Origin: an uncultured Anaeroplasmataceae bacterium
GTDB lineage: Bacteria; Bacillota_I; Bacilli_A; Acholeplasmatales; Anaeroplasmataceae
Length of the DNA: 64,000 bases
NCBI GenBank assembly: GCA_949840955.1
Contig: CATKXV010000001.1
Span: 248,001 to 312,000, forward strand
Direction: 5' to 3'
A model generated the notes under the pieces. The model worked only from the letters and a program-made list of their open reading frames with translations. It ran no database searches and was not told the DNA's origin. The position numbers and the translations under genes are program-made. Positions 45,845 to 54,593 of this stretch are shown in pieces (the stretch's first letter is position 1; the number at the start of each line of letters is the position of its first letter).

Positions 45845-46372
45845 CTATGCTACTTTAATTGCGTAGCCTTTGTAAATACTTGAAGCGATATTTGAGATGT
45901 CGCTCTCATCGTACATCGAATTTGCAGGCAGAAGTTCTAAGGTAAACGTATCTGCATGCTTAGAATCGCAGTGGGCTAGTAAATAAAAAGCTAGCGTAGT
46001 ACCATGATTTTCTATCGTCGCCTCAGGAAATTTGATTACGTGTATATAAACCTTCCAATGCGTCGTAATCCCCCACGATGTTGATTCATATTTTTCTATA
46101 TGGCACCCAAAATACTCCATTTGTGTACCCTCGACACTATAATCTTTTAACTCGTCATACATACCACTCTGGTCGGAGATATTTAATGAATACGAAAGAT
46201 CATCATTAACGTTAAATTTCACTGTATACTTTCCACCATTGTAACTCGGATTTCCTACAAAGTTTTGTTGCATTTTCAAATATTTAAATACTTTTGTATT
46301 GTTCCCTTTGCAACCCGTAAGTACAAGCAATGTGCATAAAAGAACAACTATCATACCAAAAATTTTTTTCAT
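45845..46372 (-). CDS. Putative lipoprotein
   Basis: A 175-residue protein with an N-terminal signal peptide and lipobox LTGC, so Cys21 would be lipid-anchored outside the membrane. The mature domain (about 150 residues) is beta-rich, with no family I recognise. AAGGGGG lies before the ATG. It lies in the accessory island between the AAA ATPase and the IS remnant, and is probably strain-variable. Confidence 0.75.
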   Translation of the reverse strand: MKKIFGMIVVLLCTLLVLTGCKGNNTKVFKYLKMQQNFVGNPSYNGGKYTVKFNVNDDLSYSLNISDQSGMYDELKDYSVEGTQMEYFGCHIEKYESTSWGITTHWKVYIHVIKFPEATIENHGTTLAFYLLAHCDSKHADTFTLELLPANSMYDESDISNIASSIYKGYAIKVA

Positions 46373-46479
46373 AATAACCCCCTTAAATTACTATTTTTTT
46401 AACTGCAAATAACTACTTCACAATTATTATACTACAAAACTTACTAAAACACAAAAAAAGAAATCCTATTAAAGATCAT

Positions 46480-46800
46480 CTATTTTGATATTAATTCTGT
46501 TATTGAAATAAAATGTTATATTTTTGTCATTCTTATTCTTCTAATGAAAAAGGAGATTGTGAAAAAAATCATGAGTATATTCGATATGTCTTACCTAAAG
46601 GTACTGTCTTTGACTTCTTAACTCAAGACAAGGTATATTTTATGATGTCTCATATTAACTCTACTAAAAGACCTTCTGTCATTGGTACTCCCTATGATTT
46701 TATGGCTTTAACCTATGGTACAGATTTACTCAATTTATTACAAATAAAAAAGATTGAATCTAAAGATATTTGCCTATCACCAAATTTGTTAAATATCTAG
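46480..46800 (+). pseudogene. IS30-family transposase remnant (C-terminal part)
   Basis: The frame from 46513 gives YFCHSYSSNEKGDCEKNHEYIR, then YVLPKGTVFDFLTQDKV and MMSHINSTKR, the C-terminal part of clostridial-type IS30 transposases. The preceding bases in another frame read FDINSVIEIK, where the transposase normally continues, so a deletion removed the joining segment. The N-terminal HTH and the rest of the catalytic domain are absent. Confidence 0.65.
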
Positions 46801-47021
46801 TTCAATCATTTTAAAAAATTTATAAGCCAAAACAAGGAAAGATAATTTAATAAATCTCGGTGGAATTAAGTCATGCAAAATTGACTATTCGCTATCATTA
46901 GACCAACTATCCCTATTTTTTTTTGCCTTTTTTAGGCATCTCTATTATACATTTTTTCTTTTAAAAAGTAAAAAAGAATGTTAAAAGTTTTATGATTTTC
47001 TTGTTTACTTTTTGCTCATTA
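46801..47021. other. Intergenic region downstream of the IS30 remnant
   Basis: About 220 AT-rich bases. It may include the right end of the former IS (GGTGGAATTAAGTCATGCAA), but no inverted-repeat partner was found. TGCC-TTTTTT-GGCA at 46921-46936 is a short hairpin. Nothing else is recognised. Confidence 0.35.
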
Positions 47022-47897
47022 TTAAATATTTTCAGGAACTTTCCCAATAATATTTTTCGCAAGTGCAAATGGATATGCAAAAATACTTAATACCAAAGCT
47101 AATACTGTTGCAAAAATAACACTAAGTAGAGCTAATATAATTCCCAATATGAAGAATAATATTTTTGCCAAAATCAAAAATATAATACCATCAAAGCTTA
47201 AGCTAAAAATAATTCCAGGCATTTTAACAAATCCCCATGAGGCTATTTCTAACCACATATCAGTCAAAAATGTATTTTTCAAAACAATGCAAGATGCAAA
47301 AGCAAACCCCATTAGAGCAACACCAATATAAAATATTCCAGATTCTGTATCCTTATTTACAAACATTAAAACTGAAATCAAAATAAAGATTAAAGCAACA
47401 ATACCACCTATAATAAAAGATAGTATTCTTTTCTTTTTTAGATCCTTCTTATAGTTTTTAATTTTTAATTCCTTTTTACGCTTTTCTTCTTCTAAACGCT
47501 TATTGTTACATTCCTTACAAAACAGATGCTTGTTTTCAACACTTTTATGTACCCTACCCTGTCTGACTGAATCAAATGTTGAAAACCGGCAAATATCATT
47601 TGATACAAAAATTGGTTTATTACAATTCTCACATACACCTAAAACTGGTTTATAGTCCTCATACACCACTTTTTCAACCACCTCTGGTTTTGGTGGAACT
47701 GTTTGATTTCCAAATAAATCATCTAATGAACACTCCAAAACCTCTGTTAAGCTTTTAAGCATATCTATTGATGGTTCTACACTGTCATTTTCCCATCTAG
47801 AGACAGCTTGAAAGGTCACATTTAAATGCTCTGCTAAATCCTTTTGTGTCATTCCTTTTTTCATTCTAAAATTTTTAATATTATTTCCAATAGCCAT
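47022..47897 (-). CDS. XRE-family regulator with zinc ribbon and membrane helices
   Basis: A 291-residue protein. Residues 1-65 form an XRE helix-turn-helix (GMTQKDLAEHLNVTFQAVSRWENDSVEPSI). A zinc-ribbon-like part follows (CENCNKPI ... CKECNNK), then a Lys/Glu-rich linker and four hydrophobic helices (about 158-290). It could be a membrane-tethered regulator that senses a membrane or metal signal. AAGGAGG before the ATG. It has its own sigma-A-like promoter. Confidence 0.8.
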   Translation of the reverse strand: MAIGNNIKNFRMKKGMTQKDLAEHLNVTFQAVSRWENDSVEPSIDMLKSLTEVLECSLDDLFGNQTVPPKPEVVEKVVYEDYKPVLGVCENCNKPIFVSNDICRFSTFDSVRQGRVHKSVENKHLFCKECNNKRLEEEKRKKELKIKNYKKDLKKKRILSFIIGGIVALIFILISVLMFVNKDTESGIFYIGVALMGFAFASCIVLKNTFLTDMWLEIASWGFVKMPGIIFSLSFDGIIFLILAKILFFILGIILALLSVIFATVLALVLSIFAYPFALAKNIIGKVPENI

Positions 47898-47926
47898 ATA
47901 CCATTAACCTCCTTGCTATTAAATTC

Positions 47927-47955
47927 ACTATAACATAGGTCAACAAAAATGTGAA
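47927..47955 (-). promoter_or_regulatory. Promoter of the XRE gene
   Basis: TTCACA, 17-base spacer and TATAGT on the minus strand, about 30 bases before the start codon. Confidence 0.55.
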
Positions 47956-48176
47956 TAAACAAATTTTTGAATTTACTAAACATTTTGTTGAATTTTAAAT
48001 CTCATATCAAATCAGCTTAAGCTTATATTATACTCATGATAAAGCATATAAAACTTTTCATTAATGATAGCCACTTTTATAATAATTTTAGCAATTATTA
48101 TTCTACATGTCAAGTTAGCATCCTTTAAATAATAAAAAAGGCATGACACCTAAAAAAAGTTAGATATCATGCTTTT
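47956..48176. other. Intergenic region upstream of the XRE gene
   Basis: About 220 AT-rich bases. The end next to the decayed gene holds a hairpin GCATGATATCTAA / TTAGGTGTCATGC (minus, about 48141-48172) followed by TTTTTT, likely the terminator of that former gene. Nothing else is recognised. Confidence 0.4.
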
Positions 48177-48385
48177 TTAGTCTAATAAAATGACATCAAT
48201 TACAAGATCATCAGCATAACCAATATATTCTACATTAGAGAAGTCAAGATTGCATTTAAATAACAAGAAGGGTACATTTAAATTATTTGTAGGCCTATCT
48301 TGTATATATCAGCTTCACAACCTATTCCTTCTTCATAGAACTATAATAAATTACATTGTTCATCTCTAACAACGTGATAATTGAC
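48177..48385 (-). pseudogene. Decayed gene of unknown family
   Basis: The minus strand gives coding-like runs YHVVRDEQCNLL, then FYEEGIGCEADIYK, then, one frame over, DRPTNNLNVPFLLFK and SNVEYIGYADDLVIDVILLD before a TAA at 48177. A stop and a frameshift interrupt it, and a hairpin with U-tract follows. It looks like the 3' part of a gene that has lost its start. I do not recognise the family. Confidence 0.45.
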
Positions 48386-48424
48386 TTCTCTTTAATTAGT
48401 ATACCATAAAACTTGCAAAAACGC

Positions 48425-48465
48425 AAAAAAGGTATTGATGACACTTTTTTTAGTGTATCAATACC
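48425..48465 (-). terminator. tmRNA terminator
   Basis: Long stem GGTATTGATxACAC / GTGTxTCAATACC just past the tmRNA 3' end, followed on the minus strand by TTTTTTGCG. Confidence 0.9.
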
Positions 48466-48478
48466 TATCATATTCTAA

Positions 48479-48862
48479 TGGTGGAGCCGGGGGGAATCGA
48501 ACCCCCGTACGCAGCAACGCCACTATACTTTCTACACGTTTAGTTTATTTATAAGTTTCATTTGCCCTAAGCAAACAAACAAGCCAAAGACAAACTACGC
48601 TCTATTAGCTTCATTTCATAGGTTAGAGTAGCACCTATAAAATATATCCTATATGAATTGAACCCTTGCTAGAATGCTATAGGAGACAAGCCTAGTCAAA
48701 GTCGCTTGAATTAAATTAGCAAGCGCATGCAGCGCTCATATTGTTAGCGCGTGCAAATAAATGTGTATTTTTTGCGGTTATTTAACCTCGACGTTGGTTA
48801 AGCAGACTACTGCTACGTGCTTATATAGCTTAAATCACCACGGCGAATCCAAAAACGACCCC
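48479..48862 (-). ncRNA. ssrA: Transfer-messenger RNA
   Basis: A 384-base tmRNA that rescues stalled ribosomes. The 3' end carries a T arm with TTCGATT loop, a CGGCTCC acceptor strand and an encoded CCA. The 5' end GGGGTCG pairs with it (one G-U). The tag frame begins at GCA (48775) and reads AKNTHLFARANNMSAACAC, stop at 48716. This 19-residue tag ends CAC where most tags end ALAA-like. In the other two frames stops come sooner. It follows smpB, as in other Firmicutes. Confidence 0.92.
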
Positions 48863-48891
48863 ATGGATTTCTATAGTCAAAAAACTATAGA

Positions 48892-49344
48892 TTATTGTCT
48901 TGTTGCATCCTTTAATGCCTTTTCGATTCTTCTTTTACTATCCTTTTCCTTTAAGGATTCTCTTTTATCTGTAAGCTTCTTTCCCTTACATAGAGCAATT
49001 TCAATTTTAAGAAGAGAACCAACAAAATAAGCCTTTAGAGCTACAATAGCTAAGCCCTCCAGCTTCACTTTTGTAGCAAGCTTTATCGCCTCATGCTCAT
49101 GAAGCAGGAGCTCTCTAGAACGGAATTCTTCATGATTGAAGATATTTCCTTGTTCATATTTTGCAATATTCATATTGATGATATACGGCTTATTATTTTT
49201 AATAAGCACATAAGCATCATTTATATTACATTTTCCAGCTCTTACGGATTTGATTTCTGTACCAGTAAGCTTAATTCCAGCTTCAAATCGATCGAGGATA
49301 AAATATTCAAAGGAAGCCTTTTTATTTGTGCATACGATTTTCAT
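48892..49344 (-). CDS. smpB: SsrA-binding protein SmpB
   Basis: A 150-residue SmpB, the tmRNA partner. EYFILDRFEAGIKLTGTEIKSVRAGKCNI at the start and the C-terminal lysine-rich tail (GKKLTDKRESLKEKDSKRRIEKALKDA) are typical. It starts 4 bases after the rnr stop with GAGGTATAGG upstream; ssrA lies 30 bases downstream, so protein and RNA partner are neighbours. Confidence 0.96.
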   Translation of the reverse strand: MKIVCTNKKASFEYFILDRFEAGIKLTGTEIKSVRAGKCNINDAYVLIKNNKPYIINMNIAKYEQGNIFNHEEFRSRELLLHEHEAIKLATKVKLEGLAIVALKAYFVGSLLKIEIALCKGKKLTDKRESLKEKDSKRRIEKALKDATRQ

Positions 49345-49347
49345 AAC

Positions 49348-51432
49348 CTATACCTCACTTCCATTATAATCGTTTAGGAAGATAAAATCAACCCTTTGTG
49401 TCTTTCGATCTGCTGCAAGTACAATTACCTCTACCTCATCTCCAAGCTTGTAAGTAAGATTTCCATCTGTATAGCAATGCTCTTCCTCTATATAATCGAA
49501 ATAGCCCTGTAGTGTATCTATAGAAACCATACCCTCCACACCATTATCTAAGGAGACAAAGATACCAAAGGAGGTCAAGGAGGTTATTACACCAGTAAAA
49601 GAGGATAAAAGATGCTTTTCCATATACCAAGCATATAGCATATCCATAACCTTTCGCTCACAATCAATTGCATTTCGCTCACTCAAGGAATTCCTTGAGG
49701 CTATCCCTGGTAGAATCAATTGGTAATGATGAATTGCTTCTTCTAGCACCTTAGGATGAAGTAAGGTTTCTTTTAGCATTCGATGAACCATCAAATCTGG
49801 GTATCGACGGATAGGGGAGGTAAAATGGCAATAATATTCCATAGCTAGTCCAAAATGGCCTAAGCAGCTTTCTAGGTATTTGGCTTTCATCATGCTTCTT
49901 AAAAGAAGCTGATGATAAATTTCCTTATGAGAAACATCCTCCATATTTCGTAAGGCCTTTTGTATATCTGTTGAAAAAATTTTTCTTTTTACCTCTGGAA
50001 TATGAATTCCGATATTCTGCAATTCTTGAAAGGTTTCTAAAAGCTTTTCCTGATCTGGCTTCTCATGAACCCGATACATACAAGGTAAATTCATAATACT
50101 CATATGATAGGCAATGGTTTCATTCGCAGCAAGCATAAAATCCTCAATCAGCTTTTCTGCTGCATCTCGCTGGATGGGTTGAACCTGGATGGGTTCTCCT
50201 TGTTCATTCAGCTTAAATTGATATTCCTTTATATCAAAGTCTAGGGCACCCTTTTTATTCCGTTTATTTCGTAAAAGCTTAGATAATTCTAAGCCTACGC
50301 TTATAGGCTCTATTAAATCTGGATAAGAGGCCATAGCCTCTGGATTTCCCTTTAAGATTTCATTTACCCTATGATAGGTCATTCTATGCTTAGAGCAAAT
50401 TACTCCCTCTGTAATATCATAGGTAAGTAGCTTTCCACGATCAGAGAATTTCATAAGACAGGCTAAAACAAGTCGATCCTCTGCTTCATTTAAGGAACAA
50501 ATTCCATTGGATAGCTTATGAGGAAGCATCGGAATTACACGATCTGCTAAATAAACTGAGGTACCTCTTTTTAAAGCCTCTTGATCTAATGGAGAGCCCT
50601 CTTGAACATAATGAGCAACATCTGCAATATAAACCCCTAATAGAAAGCTTCCATCGGCTAGTTTTTTTACTGAAATCGCATCATCAAAATCCTTTGAATC
50701 CTCTCCATCAATCGTAAATATGAGTTCATTTCTAAAATCTCTTCTTCCCTTTAGCTCTAAGATAGAAACCTCCTCTGGGATTGTATGAATCTCATCATAT
50801 ACCTCCTTAGGAAACTCCAGCTGAAAGCCAAATTCAAGAGCAATCTGACTGATCTCAATTCCAGGGTCATCCTTGTGGCCCACAATCTCTACAATCTCAG
50901 CCTCTATCGCTGTCCCTGTATAGGTTAATTTCCCATAAACAATCATATCATTTTCTACATTTGGAAGCTCCTTTTTTACAATTGCCTTTACAGGAAATTT
51001 AGGGTTCGTTGAATATATATATGCCTTTGGCTTGCCTTTTTTTTGCCTTCTTATAAAACTACCAATGATAAAATCATGACCTCTTTTTATGACCTTGATT
51101 ATCTTACCATTACACAAGCGATGTCCATTGTCATAAGGATAAAATAAAACCGTATCTCCTGTATATATATTTTGTAAATCATCTTCCTTTACAAAATAAT
51201 CTACCTCTGTTCCATCGACCTCAATAAAGCCATAGCCCTGTGGCTTAACAATCACAGTTCCCTGCATGATAAAGCCATATATTCTTTTCCCTTTTGGGTG
51301 ATAAAGTATATTTTCTAAAGTCAGCTCATCTAAAAGCAGATTCAATTTTTTCTTGGATATTTTTATTATGGATTGGATTTCATCAAATCCAATGATTCCA
51401 TGTTGAATTATTTGGATAAGCTTCTCCTTCAT
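49348..51432 (-). CDS. rnr: Ribonuclease R
   Basis: A 694-residue RNase R/VacB 3'-5' exonuclease. N-terminal winged-helix, cold-shock domains, RNB catalytic domain (ELIFTIDGEDSKDFDDAISVKKL with its four Asp, YADRVIPMLPHKLSNGICSLNEAEDRL), and C-terminal S1 (SFTGVITSLTSFGIFVSLDNGVEGM). It degrades structured RNA and works with tmRNA/SmpB in trans-translation quality control. AAAGGAGG before the ATG. Confidence 0.96.
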   Translation of the reverse strand: MKEKLIQIIQHGIIGFDEIQSIIKISKKKLNLLLDELTLENILYHPKGKRIYGFIMQGTVIVKPQGYGFIEVDGTEVDYFVKEDDLQNIYTGDTVLFYPYDNGHRLCNGKIIKVIKRGHDFIIGSFIRRQKKGKPKAYIYSTNPKFPVKAIVKKELPNVENDMIVYGKLTYTGTAIEAEIVEIVGHKDDPGIEISQIALEFGFQLEFPKEVYDEIHTIPEEVSILELKGRRDFRNELIFTIDGEDSKDFDDAISVKKLADGSFLLGVYIADVAHYVQEGSPLDQEALKRGTSVYLADRVIPMLPHKLSNGICSLNEAEDRLVLACLMKFSDRGKLLTYDITEGVICSKHRMTYHRVNEILKGNPEAMASYPDLIEPISVGLELSKLLRNKRNKKGALDFDIKEYQFKLNEQGEPIQVQPIQRDAAEKLIEDFMLAANETIAYHMSIMNLPCMYRVHEKPDQEKLLETFQELQNIGIHIPEVKRKIFSTDIQKALRNMEDVSHKEIYHQLLLRSMMKAKYLESCLGHFGLAMEYYCHFTSPIRRYPDLMVHRMLKETLLHPKVLEEAIHHYQLILPGIASRNSLSERNAIDCERKVMDMLYAWYMEKHLLSSFTGVITSLTSFGIFVSLDNGVEGMVSIDTLQGYFDYIEEEHCYTDGNLTYKLGDEVEVIVLAADRKTQRVDFIFLNDYNGSEV

Positions 51433-51451
51433 ACTTTTTCACCTCCTTTGG

Positions 51452-51480
51452 AAAAAAAAGAGATTTCTTTCGAAATCTCA
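51452..51480 (-). terminator. Terminator between secG and rnr
   Basis: GAGATTTC-TTTC-GAAATCTC stem followed on the minus strand by TTTTTTTT, directly past the secG stop. It would limit read-through into rnr. Confidence 0.85.
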
Positions 51481-51482
51481 AG

Positions 51483-51713
51483 CTAGTGTAAGGCCACAGA
51501 TGTAATTACAGATGCAATGAACAATACACCCAATGCGATAGTAAGTCTTTGAAGTAATAGCTCTACTCCTCTAGTCTTTTGATTTTTAAACAATTCTGAT
51601 TTACTACCATTAAAGGCATCATTAATATCATCTTTGGAATTTTGCATCATAACAATTGCAATTAAAGCAACTGATAAAACCAAAACGATGTAATCTATCC
51701 ACAACATAGGCAT
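51483..51713 (-). CDS. secG: Protein translocase subunit SecG
   Basis: A SecG of about 76 residues with two transmembrane helices (about 8-23 and 50-72) flanking a polar loop. IDYIVLVLSVALIAIVMMQNSKDDI is the usual N-terminal half. It is part of SecYEG. I start it at the ATG at 51713, because AAGGAG lies 4-5 bases upstream; an ATG two codons later is equally placed. The ATG at 51728 precedes the ribosome site and is rejected. First in the secG-rnr-smpB-ssrA order. Confidence 0.9.
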   Translation of the reverse strand: MPMLWIDYIVLVLSVALIAIVMMQNSKDDINDAFNGSKSELFKNQKTRGVELLLQRLTIALGVLFIASVITSVALH

Positions 51714-51782
51714 GAATCTCCTTATCATATTTCTTAAAACTTCTTTACAATTATATCATTAAGTATTATAGTTTTCAACAAT

Positions 51783-53081
51783 TTATTTAACAATTTTTAA
51801 AATCAACTTAGATTCTACAGGATTTTTTGCTACAGCAAAGGCGTCCAAAACAAGTTTTATTGAATCTGAGACATTTTCAAAATTAGAATAAATCTTAGCT
51901 AAAACATCTCCTTTACCTATTTTATCATTTACCTTTTTCTCTAAAACTATACCTACACTATGATCAATTGTATCTCCTATTTTACTACGACCAGCACCTA
52001 ATATCATAGCAGCATTTCCTATAGCAAGTGCATCAATATGGCTGATGTAGCCTGCTTTATCAGAAAGAACGTCAAGGACATATTTGGCATTAGGAAATTG
52101 ATCTGGGTTATAAATATAGGAAGCATCTCCTCCTTGAGCAGCAACAAGCTTAGCAAGATAATTCAATCCCTCTTTGTTATCGATTTGCTGCTTTAAGCGC
52201 TTCTTTGCAGCTTCAATATTCTGTTCTAATCCTGCGGCAAGAACTAGATGTGCGGCAACCTCTAAGCAAAGCTCCTCAAAATCCTTAGGACCCTTTCCAT
52301 TTAAGGTTTGAATTGCTTCAATAACCTCTAAGGAATTTCCTACAGCTAGCCCCAATGGCTCATCCATATTGGTCAATATTGCTGTCATTTTTCTTCCACA
52401 ATTCTTTCCAATATTTACCATTAAGGTAGCCAGCTTCGTTGCATCCTCTACATTCTTCATAAATGCTCCACTACCCACCTTCACATCTAAGCAAATCGCA
52501 TCAGCACCACTGGCAAGCTTTTTACTCATAATAGAGGAGGCAATTAATGGAATGGATTCAACAGTTCCCGTAACATCTCTTAAAGCATAAAGCTTTTTAT
52601 CTGCTGGAGCTAGCTCTCCTGTTTGACCAACCAAGGCAATTCCTATTTCATTTACCTGTTCAATAAACTTCTGCTCCTCCATACTGATATTATAGCCTGG
52701 AATCGCCTCTAGCTTATCCAAAGTACCTCCTGTATGTCCAAGACCTCTACCACTCATTTTAGCAAATTTAATGCCCAAAGACGCAACTAGGGGTCCAACA
52801 ACCAAGGAGGTCTTATCCCCTACTCCACCTGTAGAATGCTTATCTACCTTTATTCCGTGGATAGCACTTAAATCCAAAATATCACCACTATGTAGAATAC
52901 TTTCTGTTAAATAGGTGGCTTCCTTGTCTGTCATACCTCTAAAATAAATTGCCATAGTTAAGGCTGAGGCCTGATAGGTCTCTATGGTTCCCTCTGTAAA
53001 GCCTTGAATGAAGAAATCAATTTCTTCCTTTGTTAGCTCTAAACCATCTCTTTTTTTAATAATAATATCAACTGCACGCAT
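51783..53081 (-). CDS. pdp: Pyrimidine-nucleoside phosphorylase
   Basis: A 432-residue pyrimidine/thymidine phosphorylase, which cleaves uridine or (deoxy)thymidine with phosphate. The N-terminal MRAVDIIIKKRDGLELTKEEIDFFI and signature KMSGRGLGHTGGTLDKLEAI are diagnostic, as is KHSTGGVGDKTSLVVGPLVASLG. It is a salvage enzyme that could feed deoxyribose 1-phosphate into central metabolism. AAAGGAG before the ATG. It lies 17 bases downstream of the fusion gene; the two may share a transcript. Confidence 0.95.
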   Translation of the reverse strand: MRAVDIIIKKRDGLELTKEEIDFFIQGFTEGTIETYQASALTMAIYFRGMTDKEATYLTESILHSGDILDLSAIHGIKVDKHSTGGVGDKTSLVVGPLVASLGIKFAKMSGRGLGHTGGTLDKLEAIPGYNISMEEQKFIEQVNEIGIALVGQTGELAPADKKLYALRDVTGTVESIPLIASSIMSKKLASGADAICLDVKVGSGAFMKNVEDATKLATLMVNIGKNCGRKMTAILTNMDEPLGLAVGNSLEVIEAIQTLNGKGPKDFEELCLEVAAHLVLAAGLEQNIEAAKKRLKQQIDNKEGLNYLAKLVAAQGGDASYIYNPDQFPNAKYVLDVLSDKAGYISHIDALAIGNAAMILGAGRSKIGDTIDHSVGIVLEKKVNDKIGKGDVLAKIYSNFENVSDSIKLVLDAFAVAKNPVESKLILKIVK

Positions 53082-53098
53082 AATTTAAACTCCTTTTT

Positions 53099-54589
53099 TT
53101 ATGATTCATAGGCATTATAAATACCTAAAATATTAAATGTAGAGCACTCCAACTGCTCTATTTCCTCTTTCACTTGATAAAGCTTTGAGATATCTTTTTG
53201 ATGAAGATCCAATTCAAGGTAAAAGATATAATTCCCAATTACATCTCTTCTAGGTCTAGATAGGATGGACTTTAGATTAAACCCATAGTGATGAAATCTT
53301 TGTAATAAAGAAAACAATTGTCCAGCCCTATCCCTTTTGGGAGTAATCGTTATGGAGCAGGAATAGTTCTTTTCCACCATTTCCTCCTCCATTGTCTTAG
53401 AAATCAAAACAAATCTTGTTTCATTCTTTAAATTGGTTAAAATATCTTTTTCTACAAAAGAAAATTCATCTGCTTTTATATGACTTGGAATAATAGCCCC
53501 AACCCTCTGATCCTTATTTTCCTTTAAAAGGAGGAGGCTTTCCATATTGGATTGAGTAAAAATTGGGGTTAGCCTATGCCGAATCAAATAATCTTGGCAT
53601 TGTCCATAGCTTTTAAACTGCACATAAACTGAATCCATATCAGAAAAGCTTTTTTGATAGCTGACAAAATGGAACTGAATTGGTAGCTTTATCTGTTGTT
53701 TGATTTTTAAATCATATTTCATTATAGAATCTAGACTTTCCATAACATATCCATCTAATGTATTTTCAAAAGGCACAAGAGCATCCATACTATCCTTTAC
53801 CCTATGGCATACCTCTACTATGCTAGGAAAATAACAAATGGAATATTTCCCTAAAAAGCTTTGACTGGCCTTATCAGAATAGGTTCCCTTTGGTCCTAAA
53901 ACTGCAAGTTCTCTTTTTTTCTTCTCATAAAGAGGAATCATCATAAAGCTCTTTGCTGAATCAAAAAAGTAAACACTTTTTCTAGAATCCTGCTTCAATA
54001 CCAAAGGCTCAGCTGTAAATAATAGGGCTGTGTCATCCTCTAAGGCATAGCCATCATAGCCTGCCTGTTTTACCTCATCATTATAGCAATCTAGACCATC
54101 ATGATCATAATGTGGACATACCGTGATTGGTAGAATACCTAAGCCCTCCACCATTTTATAATTGTGGATATGGTTGGCATTTTTATAGGTATATTGGTCT
54201 CCCATACCATACTTGGAAAAAAGAATGGCTCCAGCAGATATTCCCATAAAAAGAATATCCTTATCCTGATACTCTTGCAGCAAAGACTCTAAAGAGCTAT
54301 GCTTTACAAAATGAAGCAGCCTTTCAATGGAGCCTCCTCCAAAATAAATTACATCAGCCTTAGCAAATTCCTCTGTGGCAGCATCTACATTTTTTAGATA
54401 AGAAACCGCATAGGCATGATCTACTAGATTTTCAAATTTTTCTATTGCGGATAAAATATCCTCACTTGCAAAGGGAATAAATAAAATTCTTTTTGGAATA
54501 AGACCTAAAGCTTGAAAGATTTTTTCCTCTAAGGTAAAATTCTTTAAATTGGGAATACTTCTACCTCCAAGTAAAGCATAATACGCCAT
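53099..54589 (-). CDS. Peptidase S51 (PepE-like) fused to prephenate dehydratase
   Basis: A 496-residue fusion in one unbroken frame. Residues 1-220 are a peptidase-S51/PepE-like domain with YFGGGSIERL, nucleophile Ser118 in GISAGAI and His160 in VCPHYD. Residues 227-398 are prephenate dehydratase: LGPKGTYSDKASQSF, PFENTLDGYVMESLD, and the active-site TRF motif at 391-393. Residues about 409-490 are an ACT domain with RDRAGQLFSLLQ and SRPR, the usual phenylalanine-binding region. It would make phenylpyruvate from prephenate under Phe control. I know of no standard enzyme with this pairing. It starts just after the trmB stop. Confidence 0.88.
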   Translation of the reverse strand: MAYYALLGGRSIPNLKNFTLEEKIFQALGLIPKRILFIPFASEDILSAIEKFENLVDHAYAVSYLKNVDAATEEFAKADVIYFGGGSIERLLHFVKHSSLESLLQEYQDKDILFMGISAGAILFSKYGMGDQYTYKNANHIHNYKMVEGLGILPITVCPHYDHDGLDCYNDEVKQAGYDGYALEDDTALLFTAEPLVLKQDSRKSVYFFDSAKSFMMIPLYEKKKRELAVLGPKGTYSDKASQSFLGKYSICYFPSIVEVCHRVKDSMDALVPFENTLDGYVMESLDSIMKYDLKIKQQIKLPIQFHFVSYQKSFSDMDSVYVQFKSYGQCQDYLIRHRLTPIFTQSNMESLLLLKENKDQRVGAIIPSHIKADEFSFVEKDILTNLKNETRFVLISKTMEEEMVEKNYSCSITITPKRDRAGQLFSLLQRFHHYGFNLKSILSRPRRDVIGNYIFYLELDLHQKDISKLYQVKEEIEQLECSTFNILGIYNAYES

Positions 54590-54593
54590 GATA

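Noticed and set aside
48721-48780. Tandem or palindromic repeat (GCGCATGCAGCGC) suggesting a repeat element
   Set aside because: It lies in the tmRNA tag region and is a single local inverted repeat.
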